Of a DNA stretch of 64,000 nucleotides, positions 25,301 to 36,350 are shown piece after piece. Below the pieces are notes generated by a model that was not told the DNA's origin, searched no databases, and saw only the letters and a program-made list of their open reading frames with translations. The position numbers were made by a program, and so were the translations under genes. The stretch is from Eonycteris spelaea (lineage: Eukaryota; Chordata; Mammalia; Chiroptera; Pteropodidae): positions 121,592 through 185,591 of the forward strand of contig PUFA01000571.1 in the NCBI GenBank assembly GCA_003508835.1. Direction: 5' to 3'. Each line of letters begins with the position of its first letter. Position 1 is the first letter of the stretch.

Positions 25301-25589
25301 CTTAAGCCATCATGAGTAGGGCAGCAAATCACATCGCCTTGAGGACAAGGGTGAAAACCCATTCAAGCCTGGTGAAAAGAACAGGAAATCATCCTCTCTA
25401 CCCATGTCCAAGGGCAGGAATACATTTGGGGCCCAGATAATCAGTCTCCTCTGCTTCGCAGGGATGGGCAAATTGGAACAGTTGAGAACGACTCCCACCC
25501 CTCCAGCACATTAATAATCTGAGTTATAAGAGCTGTCCCCTGCTGCAGCTCTAATCTACTTAAGAGAATGAAAACCCTTGGCTCCAACA
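22311..25589. other. AT-rich, mostly unrecognised sequence
   Basis: No gene was identified. 24395-24731 is less AT-rich and holds two overlapping short open frames in different phases. It has neither clear splice sites nor recognised protein homology. It could be an ancient repeat or a conserved non-coding element. Confidence 0.4.
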
Positions 25590-25775
25590 GATGATTTTTT
25601 TTTTTAAGATAAAAGTCACATAACAAAAGTAACTTTTTTATAAAGTGTACAATTTAGTGGAATTTTACATTATTATGCAACTATCCCTTGTATTTAGTTC
25701 CACAGATGGGGTTGTTTTAAATCACTAGGCTTGTGGTACCTGCTACACTGCAGCAGACAATTAACAGATTTGGGC
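25590..25775. repeat. Old repeat fragments (L1 3' UTR-like, then LTR end-like)
   Basis: 'TAAAGTGTACAATTTAGTGG' near 25640 resembles an old L1 3' UTR. 'TGTGGTACCTGCTACACTG' near 25731 resembles the end of a MaLR LTR. Both matches are short and uncertain. Confidence 0.35.
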
Positions 25776-26149
25776 CCCCAATATACACTGCTGGAGGGAT
25801 GGCAGATCACTCAAATAGATAAAGGGCACTAGGGCTAGCATGGATTATTGTGAATATAAAACTTTTTTAAAGATTAATTGCTGTGGAACATAACCGTCTA
25901 AAACAAAAAAATAGCGATTTCTTGTGAATTGATAGCATTTACAGAAGTCAAATATAATATTACAAGGAAGGCAGAGAGGAACCGAAGATACAGTGCCTAA
26001 GGCCCTCGGAGTACACGTGAACTGTGTAAAAGGTCACCAGGTAACTTATTGCAGTCTACCTCTGATTAATTTAAAACGTATGTTGTACACTCTGAGGCAA
26101 AAGCCTTTTTCATAAGATGAACAAGACAATAGTGGAAAAATCATAAGTC
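25776..26149. other. Nothing recognised
   Basis: No feature was seen on either strand. Confidence 0.4.
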
Positions 26150-27060
26150 ATCCAAAAGGCAGAAAAGGGGAAGTAACAAAAGATGAAAATACAAAATGCT
26201 AGAATATGAACATTTAAACACAATTACATTATAACTACATTAAATATAAAAGCTCTGAACATACCAAATGAAACAGACTCAACTAGACACTACCTACTTT
26301 AAATGAAATTGAAAATGTTTTTTAAAAATCTCATGCAAATATAATCAAAAGAAAGCTGGAATGGCTATAGGAATATTATTTGAATAAAGAGAAATATTAC
26401 TTAAAGAGAAATATTACTTAAATAAAGGACTATTACTTGAATAAAAGACTATTACATAATGATAAAGGGGTTGATTCATCAAAAAAGACATAATAGTCCT
26501 AAAAGTTTATGCACATAAGAACAGAGCTTCAAAATACATAAAGTAAAAAAGAACTGAGGAGAAATAGATGAATCCATAATCAAATTGGAAGATTTTACTC
26601 TTCTCAGTGATCAAGTGAACAAGTAGGTAGGGAAGTATTATGTTTATTAGAAGAGCTAATCAGTATTTATGAAACACTACCCAGCAACACGTTTTTTTAA
26701 TTGCACATAAAATGCAAGTAGACCATATCCTGGACTGTAAAACAAACCTTAACATGTTAAAAGAATTAAAGTATATCCTCCAATCATAATGGAATTCAGC
26801 TAAAAATCAATGGCAAATAGATATCTTGAAAATCCCCAAAATATGTGGAAATTAACAACACACTTTCACGGGTCAAATCAAAAGTCACAGGAGAAACAAA
26901 CTACTTTTTACTGAATTAAAACAATGTACAATAAAAATTTGAGATGTAGCTAAAACAGCGCTTAGAGGACAATTTATGGTTTAAGGTTTACACTGTAGAA
27001 GAAAAATAATTTAATCTTCTACTTTAAGCAGAAAAGAAATGCATATTAGATTTAAGGCAT
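26150..27060 (+). mobile_element. Ancient LINE-1 ORF2 fragment
   Basis: Decayed ORF2 sequence of the endonuclease-to-RT region runs co-linearly. A 'caaaagaaagctggaatggc' segment lies near 26348, a 'gagcttcaaaatacataaag' segment near 26525, and an 'aaaacagcgcttagaggaca' segment near 26953. All frames are closed. Local 15-20 bp tandem duplications occur at 26380-26455. Confidence 0.75.
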
Positions 27061-28032
27061 GCAGGAGGAAATAATGAAAATAAGATCCTGGAAAGCGAAT
27101 TAGTACTGAAGCCAGAAGAGGAAAGTTTCAACAATAACTGAGTTGTCAGCTGTGTTACAGACCACTATGGCATAGATTTAGGAGCAAATATATTGCAGGG
27201 AGATCAAGAGTGTACTTGGCTATCATATTTTCAGCAAAGTTCTGAAGCCAGGTTAAAATATGTTAAAGAATGTAGTAAATATTGGATGTAACATGAGCAG
27301 CCAACTCTTTCAAAAGTCTAGGAACAGATAAATAGGGCAGCAGTGTAGTGGCCCAAGTGTACACAGGGTAAACAGATGGTATTTTAAGATGGGTGGTACT
27401 GAGGCATGTTTTTAAAAATGGAAACGGATACTGCAGAAGGGGAAGTAAAAGCAAATTACGAAACAAAGTCACAGGATTTAAATATCTTCTCTAGACCTTA
27501 AAAAAAATCCTCACGCTATTTTAGACAGATGGCTTCTTAGTGATAAGGTGTACCTTAAGGCAGAGGGGGAAGCACCTGCTTTGCACACAGCCTGCAGGTA
27601 TTCCAGCCATTGAACCTGTGCTCTACCTGTAGGTACCTGATGAAGGCCACAATTAAAAGCCCTTCTAACCTAAATTTCCTGCCAATTGACTCGTATCTCA
27701 AGCAACAGTTTTTGATAGCATATTCTTATGAAGGCTCACAATGGTTAGAAGTATTCAAAATGCAAATAAATAGACCGTAGTTGTTAGCCTCCCTCTACCC
27801 GCAGGCAGAAATATGTACCCGAAACAAATACAGTCTCTTTCGTCCTGACCAACACAGAGCATTCCCGACAGGAAGATGAGAATCAGAGAACGCATCTCAG
27901 GTACCGTAGGGCTGTCGCTGGGTTAGTGCAATCTGAATTTCTCAGTGCGCACTGGCATTCTCATGGCCAGAAAAAGTTCAATGACAAGCAAATACTACAA
28001 TGATGTTGGATAATCCCTCTTTTTTCTATACC
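27061..28032. other. Unrecognised sequence
   Basis: No repeat or gene was identified. The minus-strand open frame at 27263-27472 has no support. Confidence 0.4.
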
Positions 28033-29340
28033 AGTGGCTCTCAACTGTTTTAGTCTCAAAACAATTTATACTCTTAAAACTGCTAAGGAGCCCAAGCCCT
28101 AAAGAACTTGTGTTTTTGTGAGTTATAGCTATCAATGCTGTACCAGAAAACTGAGAAATTTAATGATATTTATTAACATTAAAACAATAAATCTTGTTAC
28201 CTTAATACAAAGGTGCTATGAATGTAACTATTTTCCTTAATGAAAGTATTAGTGAGTCGAACGGCACTGTCTCATGTTTTGCCAAACCCCTTTAATGCCA
28301 GCTTAAAGGCGAAAACCTGGATCCCCAAGTCTGCTTCTGCATTCGGCCTGTTATGTGGCATTTGAAATCCAGCCTTACATGAATATGTAGTGGGGGAAAG
28401 GAGGACTACTTTAATAGGCTTTTCAGACAATTGTGAATATTCTTCTTTGACAAGCGATAGTTTTTTAAAGATTAGCTGCAATGTGAAATCTGAAACCACC
28501 CATGAATTTGTACCATTACATTCAAATGTATTTGTGGGTCATGCATTTTGGATGGATTGCTTGCCCATATGTAATTTCCTAATATCATGAATTGGTCATT
28601 TGAAAAATGGATTCCTTATGCTAAGATATTCCAAATGCTGATACCTTCCTTTACAATAAAAATAACAGCTGTTATTCCCATCAGAAAGTCTTTAAATATT
28701 GGGAAGCTATCAAGCTCACAGTGGCAGATAAAAGCTTTCTGAATTCTAATTGTCATTTGGAAGTTCAGATTTTATCACTGGTAAAAATATTGTCACATTT
28801 CTTTGAAGTGACAGGCTCACTAACGTATCTTCAAGAAAATAACTGCCAAACATGAAAGTTGGCATAACCATTAGCTTGGAAGTCATTCTTTAAAATAAAA
28901 AAGGTGCTCCAAGAGGAAAATGGATAGTTCACCTCATCTAATCATACAAGTGCTTTTCCTCGACTCGACCAACACATTATTCTGCCGAGTGCTGTGTGTA
29001 TTTCCCACTTTGTCACACAAACATAAAAAGATCTGTACCTAAGGGCTGAAATTTAATAATGAGTAATTTTTACTGCTTCACCAGATCTTAAAAACTGCTG
29101 TTTTACCTGCGAGTGGATGATAGTGAACAATACAACAGCCACCAGCAGCTTCGTTCCAGGGCCGTGATTCATGCTAAGGTAGTAGCAATATTACTATGGA
29201 TTTTCTTTACAATCTTCACAAATGTCAACACAGTGAAAAAGCAATAACGGTACTATTAGAAAATAATTTTGATATCGTGGATCCCCTAAAAATGACTTGG
29301 GTGCCCCCAGGAGTCCACTGGACCACACACCAAAGACAGC
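28033..29340 (+). mobile_element. Near full-length hAT-like DNA transposon remnant
   Basis: It starts CAGTGGCTCTCAACT, a typical hAT-type (MER1 group) terminal sequence, and ends with a decayed inverted counterpart near 29325-29340 after 'GTGGATCCCCTAAAAATGAC' and 'GGAGTCCACTGGACC'. The interior runs co-linearly with a common mammalian non-autonomous element, for example the segments near 28420-28500 and 28690-28860. No transposase frame survives. The exact family name and the 8-bp target duplication are not established. Confidence 0.6.
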
Positions 29341-30190
29341 TGCCTTACTACAAAAGATATACTGGTAAGAATAAAGTTTAGGATACATTTGCTATAACTG
29401 CGAGGGTACAAGGGGGTGGTTAATTTTGTGAGTTAAGGCTGTATTTAATGTAATTTCTTAGTCCCTGTTACCTAAAACCATTTACAATGAATCACTGCTG
29501 ATATGTGGCTCTGTAAAAGGAGTACACACTCCGAAAATAAGGATAGCATGCTGGGAATTGTTTCCTCACTCCGTCCTCCCTCTCAATCCCATCCTGGTTT
29601 GGGATGAAGATTTAGCTGCTACAGATAGCATTCTTATTACAAAGAAAAGCCTAGTATTATGATGGTCTTGAATTGTAACTACTCAGGGAGTTCAGTACAG
29701 AAGTCACTTACAAATAAATATAGAAAAGCTATCATCCCCACATACTAAGTATAAACAAGAAATATAAACAGAATAAACATAACCCTTTGACGACCCGATA
29801 AAAATGTAAAATTTCTGGCAATAAACTTATGTGAAACCCCTTCAAAGGAAACTTCATGAATTTACAGAAGGACAAGAAAGGAGACCTGACCACAGGTATT
29901 GCCACACCATTCTATTAGGTAGAAAGAATGAATGAACAACCAAATCTTACTGTCTCATATTTAACAAAAATCACAATAAAAACCAAATGTCATTTTTATT
30001 CTGAATTTGACAATATGATTTTAGGTTTCTCCAACAGAATAAATATGTGAGACCAGCAAGAGTAAATTTAAGTAGGGAATGTTCAGTTTTTAAAGATAGG
30101 CATCTCGAAGCTACACTCATTCAAACAATGGGGGGAATGGGGCAAGATTAAATACCTTATCCGATGCCACAGGACTCAGAGACAAGACAG
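29341..30190. other. Unrecognised AT-rich sequence
   Basis: No gene or repeat was recognised. Confidence 0.4.
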
Positions 30191-30194
30191 ACCC

Positions 30195-30375
30195 AAATTA
30201 TACTATAAATGTAGTCATGATGATAATCATGGCAATAGCGATCCCATGCTGAGTATGCATGTGCCTTATAGTATTCTACGTGCTTAACATACATGACCCC
30301 TTTAGTCCACTCTGAAACTGAGGTGGGTATCATTTCCTCACTTGAGAAAGGGCTTTTCCGAGTTCAGCAAACTGA
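30195..30375 (-). repeat. MIR-like fragment, reverse orientation
   Basis: 'GCTTAACATACATGACCCC' near 30281 and 'CTGAAACTGAGGTGGG' near 30311 fit the centre of a reversed MIR. The first 35 bases share the unit seen in tandem at 21632-21683. Confidence 0.55.
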
Positions 30376-31519
30376 GAATGATTAAATAAACTATTTGGAA
30401 AATTATTTGCCATTAAGGAGAAAATGAAATTAGAGATTTTAATATATATCTGCTCTAATGTATTTCAAATGCATTATAATGTCAAAAATAATAAAGACAA
30501 AATTTTAGTATCACGACAGACTATTTACATAAACTAGTGGTCAAAAATACCTCTTAACATCATACCAAGGACATAATGCAAAAGGCTGAATTTAGATAAA
30601 CCATTTTTACTCTACATTCACACAGATTTAGGACGACAGACCCCATCAACGGCGGTACAGGGGACCGTGTGCCCCCACTTCGTGCTGGAGGGGTGGTACA
30701 GTGATAGACTTAAATATACTCTTTAAGCAAACATTTCTAGAAAATCTTCACCAGGATTCAAAAATATATGAAAGATGTCATAAGTATTTTTATAAGTGTA
30801 CCAAATTGGATGTAATATAAATATCCCACAAGAGTAGCCTGTTAGAAGTTACAGTATACCCATAATGTAATAATTGGACATTATGATAATGTAGATCTAT
30901 TTATGTACATGGAGCAATGTTCTATTGTATGTTAATTGAAAAATGCTCATGAGCTGTATGAATAGTTTGATCCCACGTTATACCACCACCCCACAAACAC
31001 ACCTCTTCTAAAACAGAAAGTCTTAATATCTGCTGCATGTAGAAATGACCTGGAGAGATTATAAAAATCCTATTACCAAGACTATAAGCCAGATCAATTT
31101 AATCAGACTTTCTAAAGGTGAGAAAGAAGTATCAATATTTTAATGCTGATTTTAATAGCAGCCAAATTTGAGAATGATGGGTTCAGATTCATATGTTAAA
31201 CTGCTAGCTATGAATGTCTATGGGATAGAATATCATGTTTGTCTCTTCTTTACATGTGCTTTCAGTGTTAATATATGGATTATCTGAATGTCGATAATGG
31301 TACAGGGGTATTTGTATATATGAGTATGGCTCCCCATTTTTAGATAACTGACAGTTATCTTACTACATGTGGACCCCACTCCGGCCCCTGCTCATAAGTA
31401 TGATAATGAACCCAAGCCCTCCAGTCTCCTTTCTTTGCTTTTTTAAGCCATTGCAGACCTGCTTGAGAGGCTGCCCTACACTCCCCAGAGGCTTCAGTTA
31501 TGCAATGAACTTGTTGGGG
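30376..31519. other. AT-rich sequence with a small GC-rich islet
   Basis: No gene was recognised. 30635-30712 is a sharply GC-richer islet with several CpGs in an otherwise AT-rich stretch and matches nothing I know. Confidence 0.4.
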
Positions 31520-31697
31520 AGTGTGAGGGAGAGTGTGAGGGAGAGTGTGAGGGAGAGTGTGAGGGAGAGTGTGAGGGAGAGTGTGAGGGAGAGTGTGAGG
31601 GAGAGTGTGAGGGAGAGTGTGAGGGAGAGTGTGAGGGAGAGTGTGAGGGAGAGTGTGAGGGAGAGTGTGAGGGAGAGTGTGAGGGAGAGTGTGAGGG
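31520..31697. repeat. 12-bp minisatellite, about 15 units
   Basis: The unit GTGAGGGAGAGT is repeated almost perfectly about 15 times. Because 12 is a multiple of three and the unit has no stop in the open frames, it stays open on both strands (Ser-Val-Arg-Glu repeats on +, Leu-Thr-Leu-Ser on -). This explains the long open frames at 31367-31747 and 31498-31719. The strands are strongly asymmetric, purine-rich on + and pyrimidine-rich on -. Near-identity of units indicates recent expansion. Confidence 0.97.
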
Positions 31698-33695
31698 TGT
31701 TCATGGGTCTACCAGCCAATCCCCAGATGTTGCTTTCCCATTCCTAACCTTTGAGCTGAGCATTTGAGGTCTGGTATGGGAGTCGGCCCATTCTGGCACG
31801 GCTGCTTTCTTCCAATGTAACCCATTGGCATCATCCCTCAGTTCAAATTCCTCTCGAGTTTTGATGCCACGACAAGAAAGGGACTGAGATTTCAACACCC
31901 GTCTTAGAGACTCAGAGATGATTTTTTGTGTTTTGTTTCCTATCCTTCTCTGGAACAGTCACTTCTGCTACAGTTTGGACCAAGTTCTTTAGTCAATCGT
32001 TAGCTATTTCTCATTTATACTCATCTGCCGTGTTCCTGGCAATGTTATTGAATTCGAGAATCTTTCCATTAGCCATTAATAGGCCTTCTCCACAATCTTT
32101 TTTACTCACGGTTGTTGACAGAACGATTAAAAAAAAATTAGATTCTAGGTTCCTCTTACTCAATTATGTTAGTGTACAACTCTAAAAGTTCTAAACAATT
32201 TAATAGTTTAATAGTTTCATAATAAAACTCCTGAGTAAATCATAACTTATTCTCAGTGTTTGGCAAACCCATGGGCCAAATCCTGTTTTTCTGCATGAAA
32301 TTTTTTTTGACACTCATTTGTTACGTAGTGTTTGTGCCTGCTTTCATGTTACAACAGAGTATAATAGTTTTGACAGAGACCATATGGCCTGCAATGTGTA
32401 AAATATTTACTGTCTGTCCCTTCATAGAAAAAGTTTGCTTTTGACCTAAGTTATCATGGAACTAGAGGTTTTACGACTGTCCACAGTACAAACTACTCAA
32501 CAGAAATAAAACATTTAGAAATATCTAATAAGTGAAAAAAGTTACAGAATAACTGGTGGAATGAGAGAGGATTAAGGTTTTTTAAACATCTACCAAGCAA
32601 CATGTAGTCCGCCATGTATATTATATGTCTTCACTCACAAAACAACCCCATCTGTTTCCCTTTATATTTTCAAAGGCAAACTTTCTCTGAGAATTTTGGA
32701 AGGAACAGAAATAATTTTCATAGTTTCTTCTTAATCCAGATGAACTTCAATGTTTCCCAAAGCAGCCTGCCTTCTGATAGTTTTGCTTCTGTTAAATACC
32801 TTGTTTTAAGGTAAAACTGCGGCTCTTAGAAATGTGAAATGAATGCTTGAGTTATTTAACTCATTGAGGAAACTAGTAAGATATTACCAACTCAAAGAAT
32901 TTAAAGAATTTGTACGTAGTAAAAAAAAAATGCTAAAATAAATTTACAAATAGATGCAAAAACTGGCAATAATGGCATTCTACTGGGCACAAATTATATT
33001 TCTATGGACAGAATTATAGGTTTTCTACAACTTAGTAAAAAACTAGCTCAAAAGCATGAAAGGCAGGGATAACCCAGTAGGACCCTGCTTATCTTTTTTG
33101 GTGCACCTCAAAGTCAGTTTTTTTCCCCCCGACAGCTCAAATGGTCCCCTCTTTGTGCCTGTTTTATTACCAATATGGAATCCTGACTCTCTTCACTTGT
33201 TCCTGCAGCACTGATTCTCAGAAGGGATACAGCCAGCACTAAGGTCGGTGTACAACAAAATGAAGATGAATAACACTTCGTGTTAGACATTACTGTCAAA
33301 GACCTAGACCACTCTTCTCTCTAGAGTACATATTTCTAAGATTTTCTACTGTTGTACTTTCCTCAGCCATCCCTCTACCTCCATGGCCTATACAAATTCA
33401 ATATCCCTTACTTTATTATGTGAAGAAAATCAGCACTCTCTTTATCTCATCACTGGACCTCACTATGCCCAAGAGGATACAACTGGTCAACTGAAAGTCT
33501 CCATTGAGATCCATCGGGGGTGTTTTCCTAAAGAACCAAAGAACCCGCCTCCCTGGGGGTAAAAATTATGTCAGTTCTCTAGAGAAGCAAAGTGTTTTTA
33601 GTCAGTTTGTTTTTCCATAGCAATTTTTCCATGATAAATAGGTAATTGTAGGGAGAAAAAGCAGGATAAGTATGGGCAGTTTTAAGTACCAAGAT
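31698..33695. other. Unrecognised sequence
   Basis: No repeat family or gene was firmly identified. The open frames at 31928-32185, 32256-32444 and 32614-32814 are hydrophobic because of AT-rich composition and have no supporting context. Confidence 0.4.
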
Positions 33696-33699
33696 GAAT

Positions 33700-33960
33700 T
33701 TGCTATTGTTACCGAGTGGCTAGGGAAGGCCTCCCTGGGAAGGGATCTGAAGGACATGAACGAGGGCCTGGAAAAAGTATTCTAGATAGAGGACCAGCCA
33801 GTGCATAGCCCGCAACTGTCAGTGTGAGGAACCAAGCAGCTAGCATAGCCGAGTACGAGAGGCGATGTGTGTTGGAAGGTCTCAGAGGGTGTGGCAGAAG
33901 TCAGCTTGTGTAGAGCCCTAGTGGTGACAGTTGTGTAAGTCAGTTCATCCAGAAGTTTGT
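33700..33960 (+). repeat. Ancient mammalian interspersed repeat fragment
   Basis: 'GGGAAGGCCTCCCTGGGAAG' followed by a 'gaaggacatgaacgagg' type segment, 'ccagccagtgcatagcccg' and 'AGAGCCCTAGTGG' is the layout of a common old mammalian repeat. I cannot name the family. Confidence 0.5.
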
Positions 33961-34929
33961 TTTTGCCTATTTTCCAGCTTGATTATCTACTGGTTTTTTT
34001 TTTTAACTCTCAAGTTTTGATTTAGATAAGCTATATTGTCACCTTACTTTTATAAGTATTACTTATTTTTAAATAAAATCAAGAGCCATTGTAGAATTCC
34101 AAGTAGGAATGACATGAAAACATGTATTTCAAAAGGAGGAAATTAAGAATATTGGGATCATTTTCATAGATACTGAATTCACCAGTAACTATGTTTAGAG
34201 TGTTACATTCAGGCTGTGAACAGATTAGCAAGAGGATAGCATACAAATTTAATGTAAATTTTACATGACACAAGCTTTTGTAAGGAAATGAAGATACCCC
34301 TCCCCCCCCCCCGCCCCTGCAAATGGTTAAAACCGAACATTTTATGCTAGGTTTGAAGAGTGTGCAAAGTCGTGGAAAAATGTGATAGGACAAAAGGCAC
34401 AAACTAAGCGTAGTAAACTGAGGGACACGTCGCAAGCCTGTTAGTTCAGATTCCCCTCTTATCCTTCCTTCTTTGGAGTTAAGAATGTTCCTTTCCTCTG
34501 GGGTTTGTGAGGGCACCTGTTACAGGAGAGTCTTATGACCTGCTTCAGGGGAGATGCTCAGGGCATCCTTCTGGCACCTACTTCTCAAATTCCTTCAGCT
34601 TAAAATATGAAATATGCCACAATACCATATTTTGGGGCAGTGTATGCTGAATCCCATCATAGCATGGACTAGGAGGACAGAAGAGGTAGGTGATATGCCA
34701 GTAAGTTCAAGCAAGCTTCAAACCAGGGGTTTCATGGAGGACAATATTCAGGAAGTACAATTAGGAGCAAGAGGACATCTGTCCCACCTCTGGTCCACTA
34801 GTAGGTTTTAGGGGAAACAGTCATTTTTAGAAGAGAGCTAGATTTCAGTTAGAGCAAGAAGGTAAAAGCTTTCTGAAGATATTTTCTATGTAGTACCTTG
34901 AGTACAGACTACACATAATGTCTCACAGC
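33961..34929. other. Unrecognised sequence with a C-rich tract
   Basis: A C-rich homopolymer-type tract lies at about 34298-34316. It gives the Gly run in the minus-strand open frame 34079-34516, which otherwise resembles no protein and is considered chance. Confidence 0.45.
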
Positions 34930-35190
34930 ATCACTAAGTTAGACAGATTTGACTTTGAATTTTATTGCCAAGTGTGTAAACTTAGGGAAGATGCTTAAAC
35001 TTTCTAAGTCTTATTTCTCTGCCGCAAAAAAAAAAAAAAAAAAAAAAAAAAGGTGACAGTAATACACTAAGTTTGAAAAGGAAAAATTGGAATAGTAAGA
35101 ATCAAGTATCTAGCACAGAATCTGGCATATCTGTCACAAATAGTAACTCAGAGATGCTTGGAAATTTGTATTAAATGAATGGGTGGGAGC
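34930..35190 (+). repeat. MIR fragment interrupted by an A26 tract
   Basis: 'GGAAGATGCTTAAACTTTC' near 34985 and 'TATCTAGCACAGAATCTGGC' near 35107 mark a forward MIR. An uninterrupted A run (about 35026-35051) replaces the 'tgtaaaatg' part. The run is either a local expansion or a small A-rich insertion. Confidence 0.7.
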
Positions 35191-36174
35191 ATGTAGCCAG
35201 GCACTGAGGAAAGTAATTAGATGGATTACATTATCACTGTCATCAAACATGTACGAGCACATTCTACACGCAGGTTACAGAGATAAATGGACCTAACTCC
35301 ATAATTTCCTCCTTTCAAAATATGTATGTTTTCATAACATTTTTATGTTCAAAATTCTACAATGGTTAATTTCACTTAATAGAAGCTAAAGGTTTACAGA
35401 ACTAAAAAAATTTCTTTGTGCAAATGAAGTTTCAGTACTGCTTGCTACCTTCAAATCAAGACAAAATTACAGACTTCTGCTTCAGGGCAAGGTGAAACAA
35501 CGTGGACTGGATTTCCCTCCAGCTTAAAACAATATCAGCAGTGATATTTAAAATACTGGCTATTATTAAGCAACAACAAAAAATCCTTGCAAGATAAGCA
35601 AATCAATGTGGGGAAGGAAGTGGAGAGCATTTCCCAGTTGTCCCAGTTTACTACCAAGAGTTTCCAGCAACGTGACAGGAAGGGACACCCGAAGGGAACC
35701 TGGAAGTCTCTGCAAGGTGGGGACAGAGCTCAGAGTGTGGGAACACCAAGGCACCTAGAGTTCATAGACCCAGGAGGAGAAAGAACTGCTAAGTCAAAGA
35801 CACGTAGAGGGTCCCTCATGGTATATTCAGCTGAACACCATTAAGAACATGTCTGAAGAAGCTGCCAGATACCTACAAGAATACCTGAAGGAATTGAAGA
35901 TGGGATAGTATCAAAAAGACCTAAAGAGAAAAAAAAAAAGTGGTATCTTTGGAACAATCACTCCTCCTAGAGGGGATAAAGTGAGGATACCTGTAAAGTT
36001 GATACAGGACGGGGCCTCCATTCAAAGGGAGCTACTGATCCAAGCAGTATGAACAGGGCAGTGAGCCTCTGTTTAGAGACTGATACCTTGTCTCTCCAAA
36101 ATCATCTTATGGAGAGATGAAGGCAGGAGTATGGCTGCCTCCCTCTGTTGGAACATCATGCTGTGTGAGATGTC
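35191..36174. other. Unrecognised sequence
   Basis: No gene or repeat was firmly identified. Overlapping open frames near 35566-35844 lie on opposite strands and have no supporting signal. Confidence 0.4.
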
Positions 36175-36350
36175 TAAAGAGGTGCTTCTCGAGCTTTAGT
36201 CTAGTAAGATTAGTCTGGGAAATCTTAAGATGCAAATAGTGATTCAGGAGGTCTGGGTGTGGCCAAGGATGCTGCATCCCCAAGGTCCCTCCAGGAGCCT
36301 CCGCTGCTGGTATATAGGCCACACTGTGAGAAGCAAGGTTCTAAAAGTTT
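36175..36350. repeat. MER5-like hAT fragment
   Basis: The sequence goes from 'GTGCTTCTCGAGCTTTAG' through 'GATTCAGGAGGTCTGGG' to 'CCACACTGTGAGAAGCA', with short inverted termini, as in the MER5 group of non-autonomous DNA transposons. Confidence 0.7.

Noticed and set aside
31520..31697. CRISPR-like regular repeat
   Set aside because: The units are contiguous with no spacers, and the context is mammalian. This is a minisatellite.
31367..31747. 126-codon frame with Ser-Val-Arg-Glu repeats
   Set aside because: It is open only because it crosses the 12-bp minisatellite. There is no coding signal in its flanks.
34079..34516. 145-codon minus-strand open frame with a Gly run
   Set aside because: The Gly run is the C-tract at about 34298-34316. 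No domain, splice context or promoter was seen.
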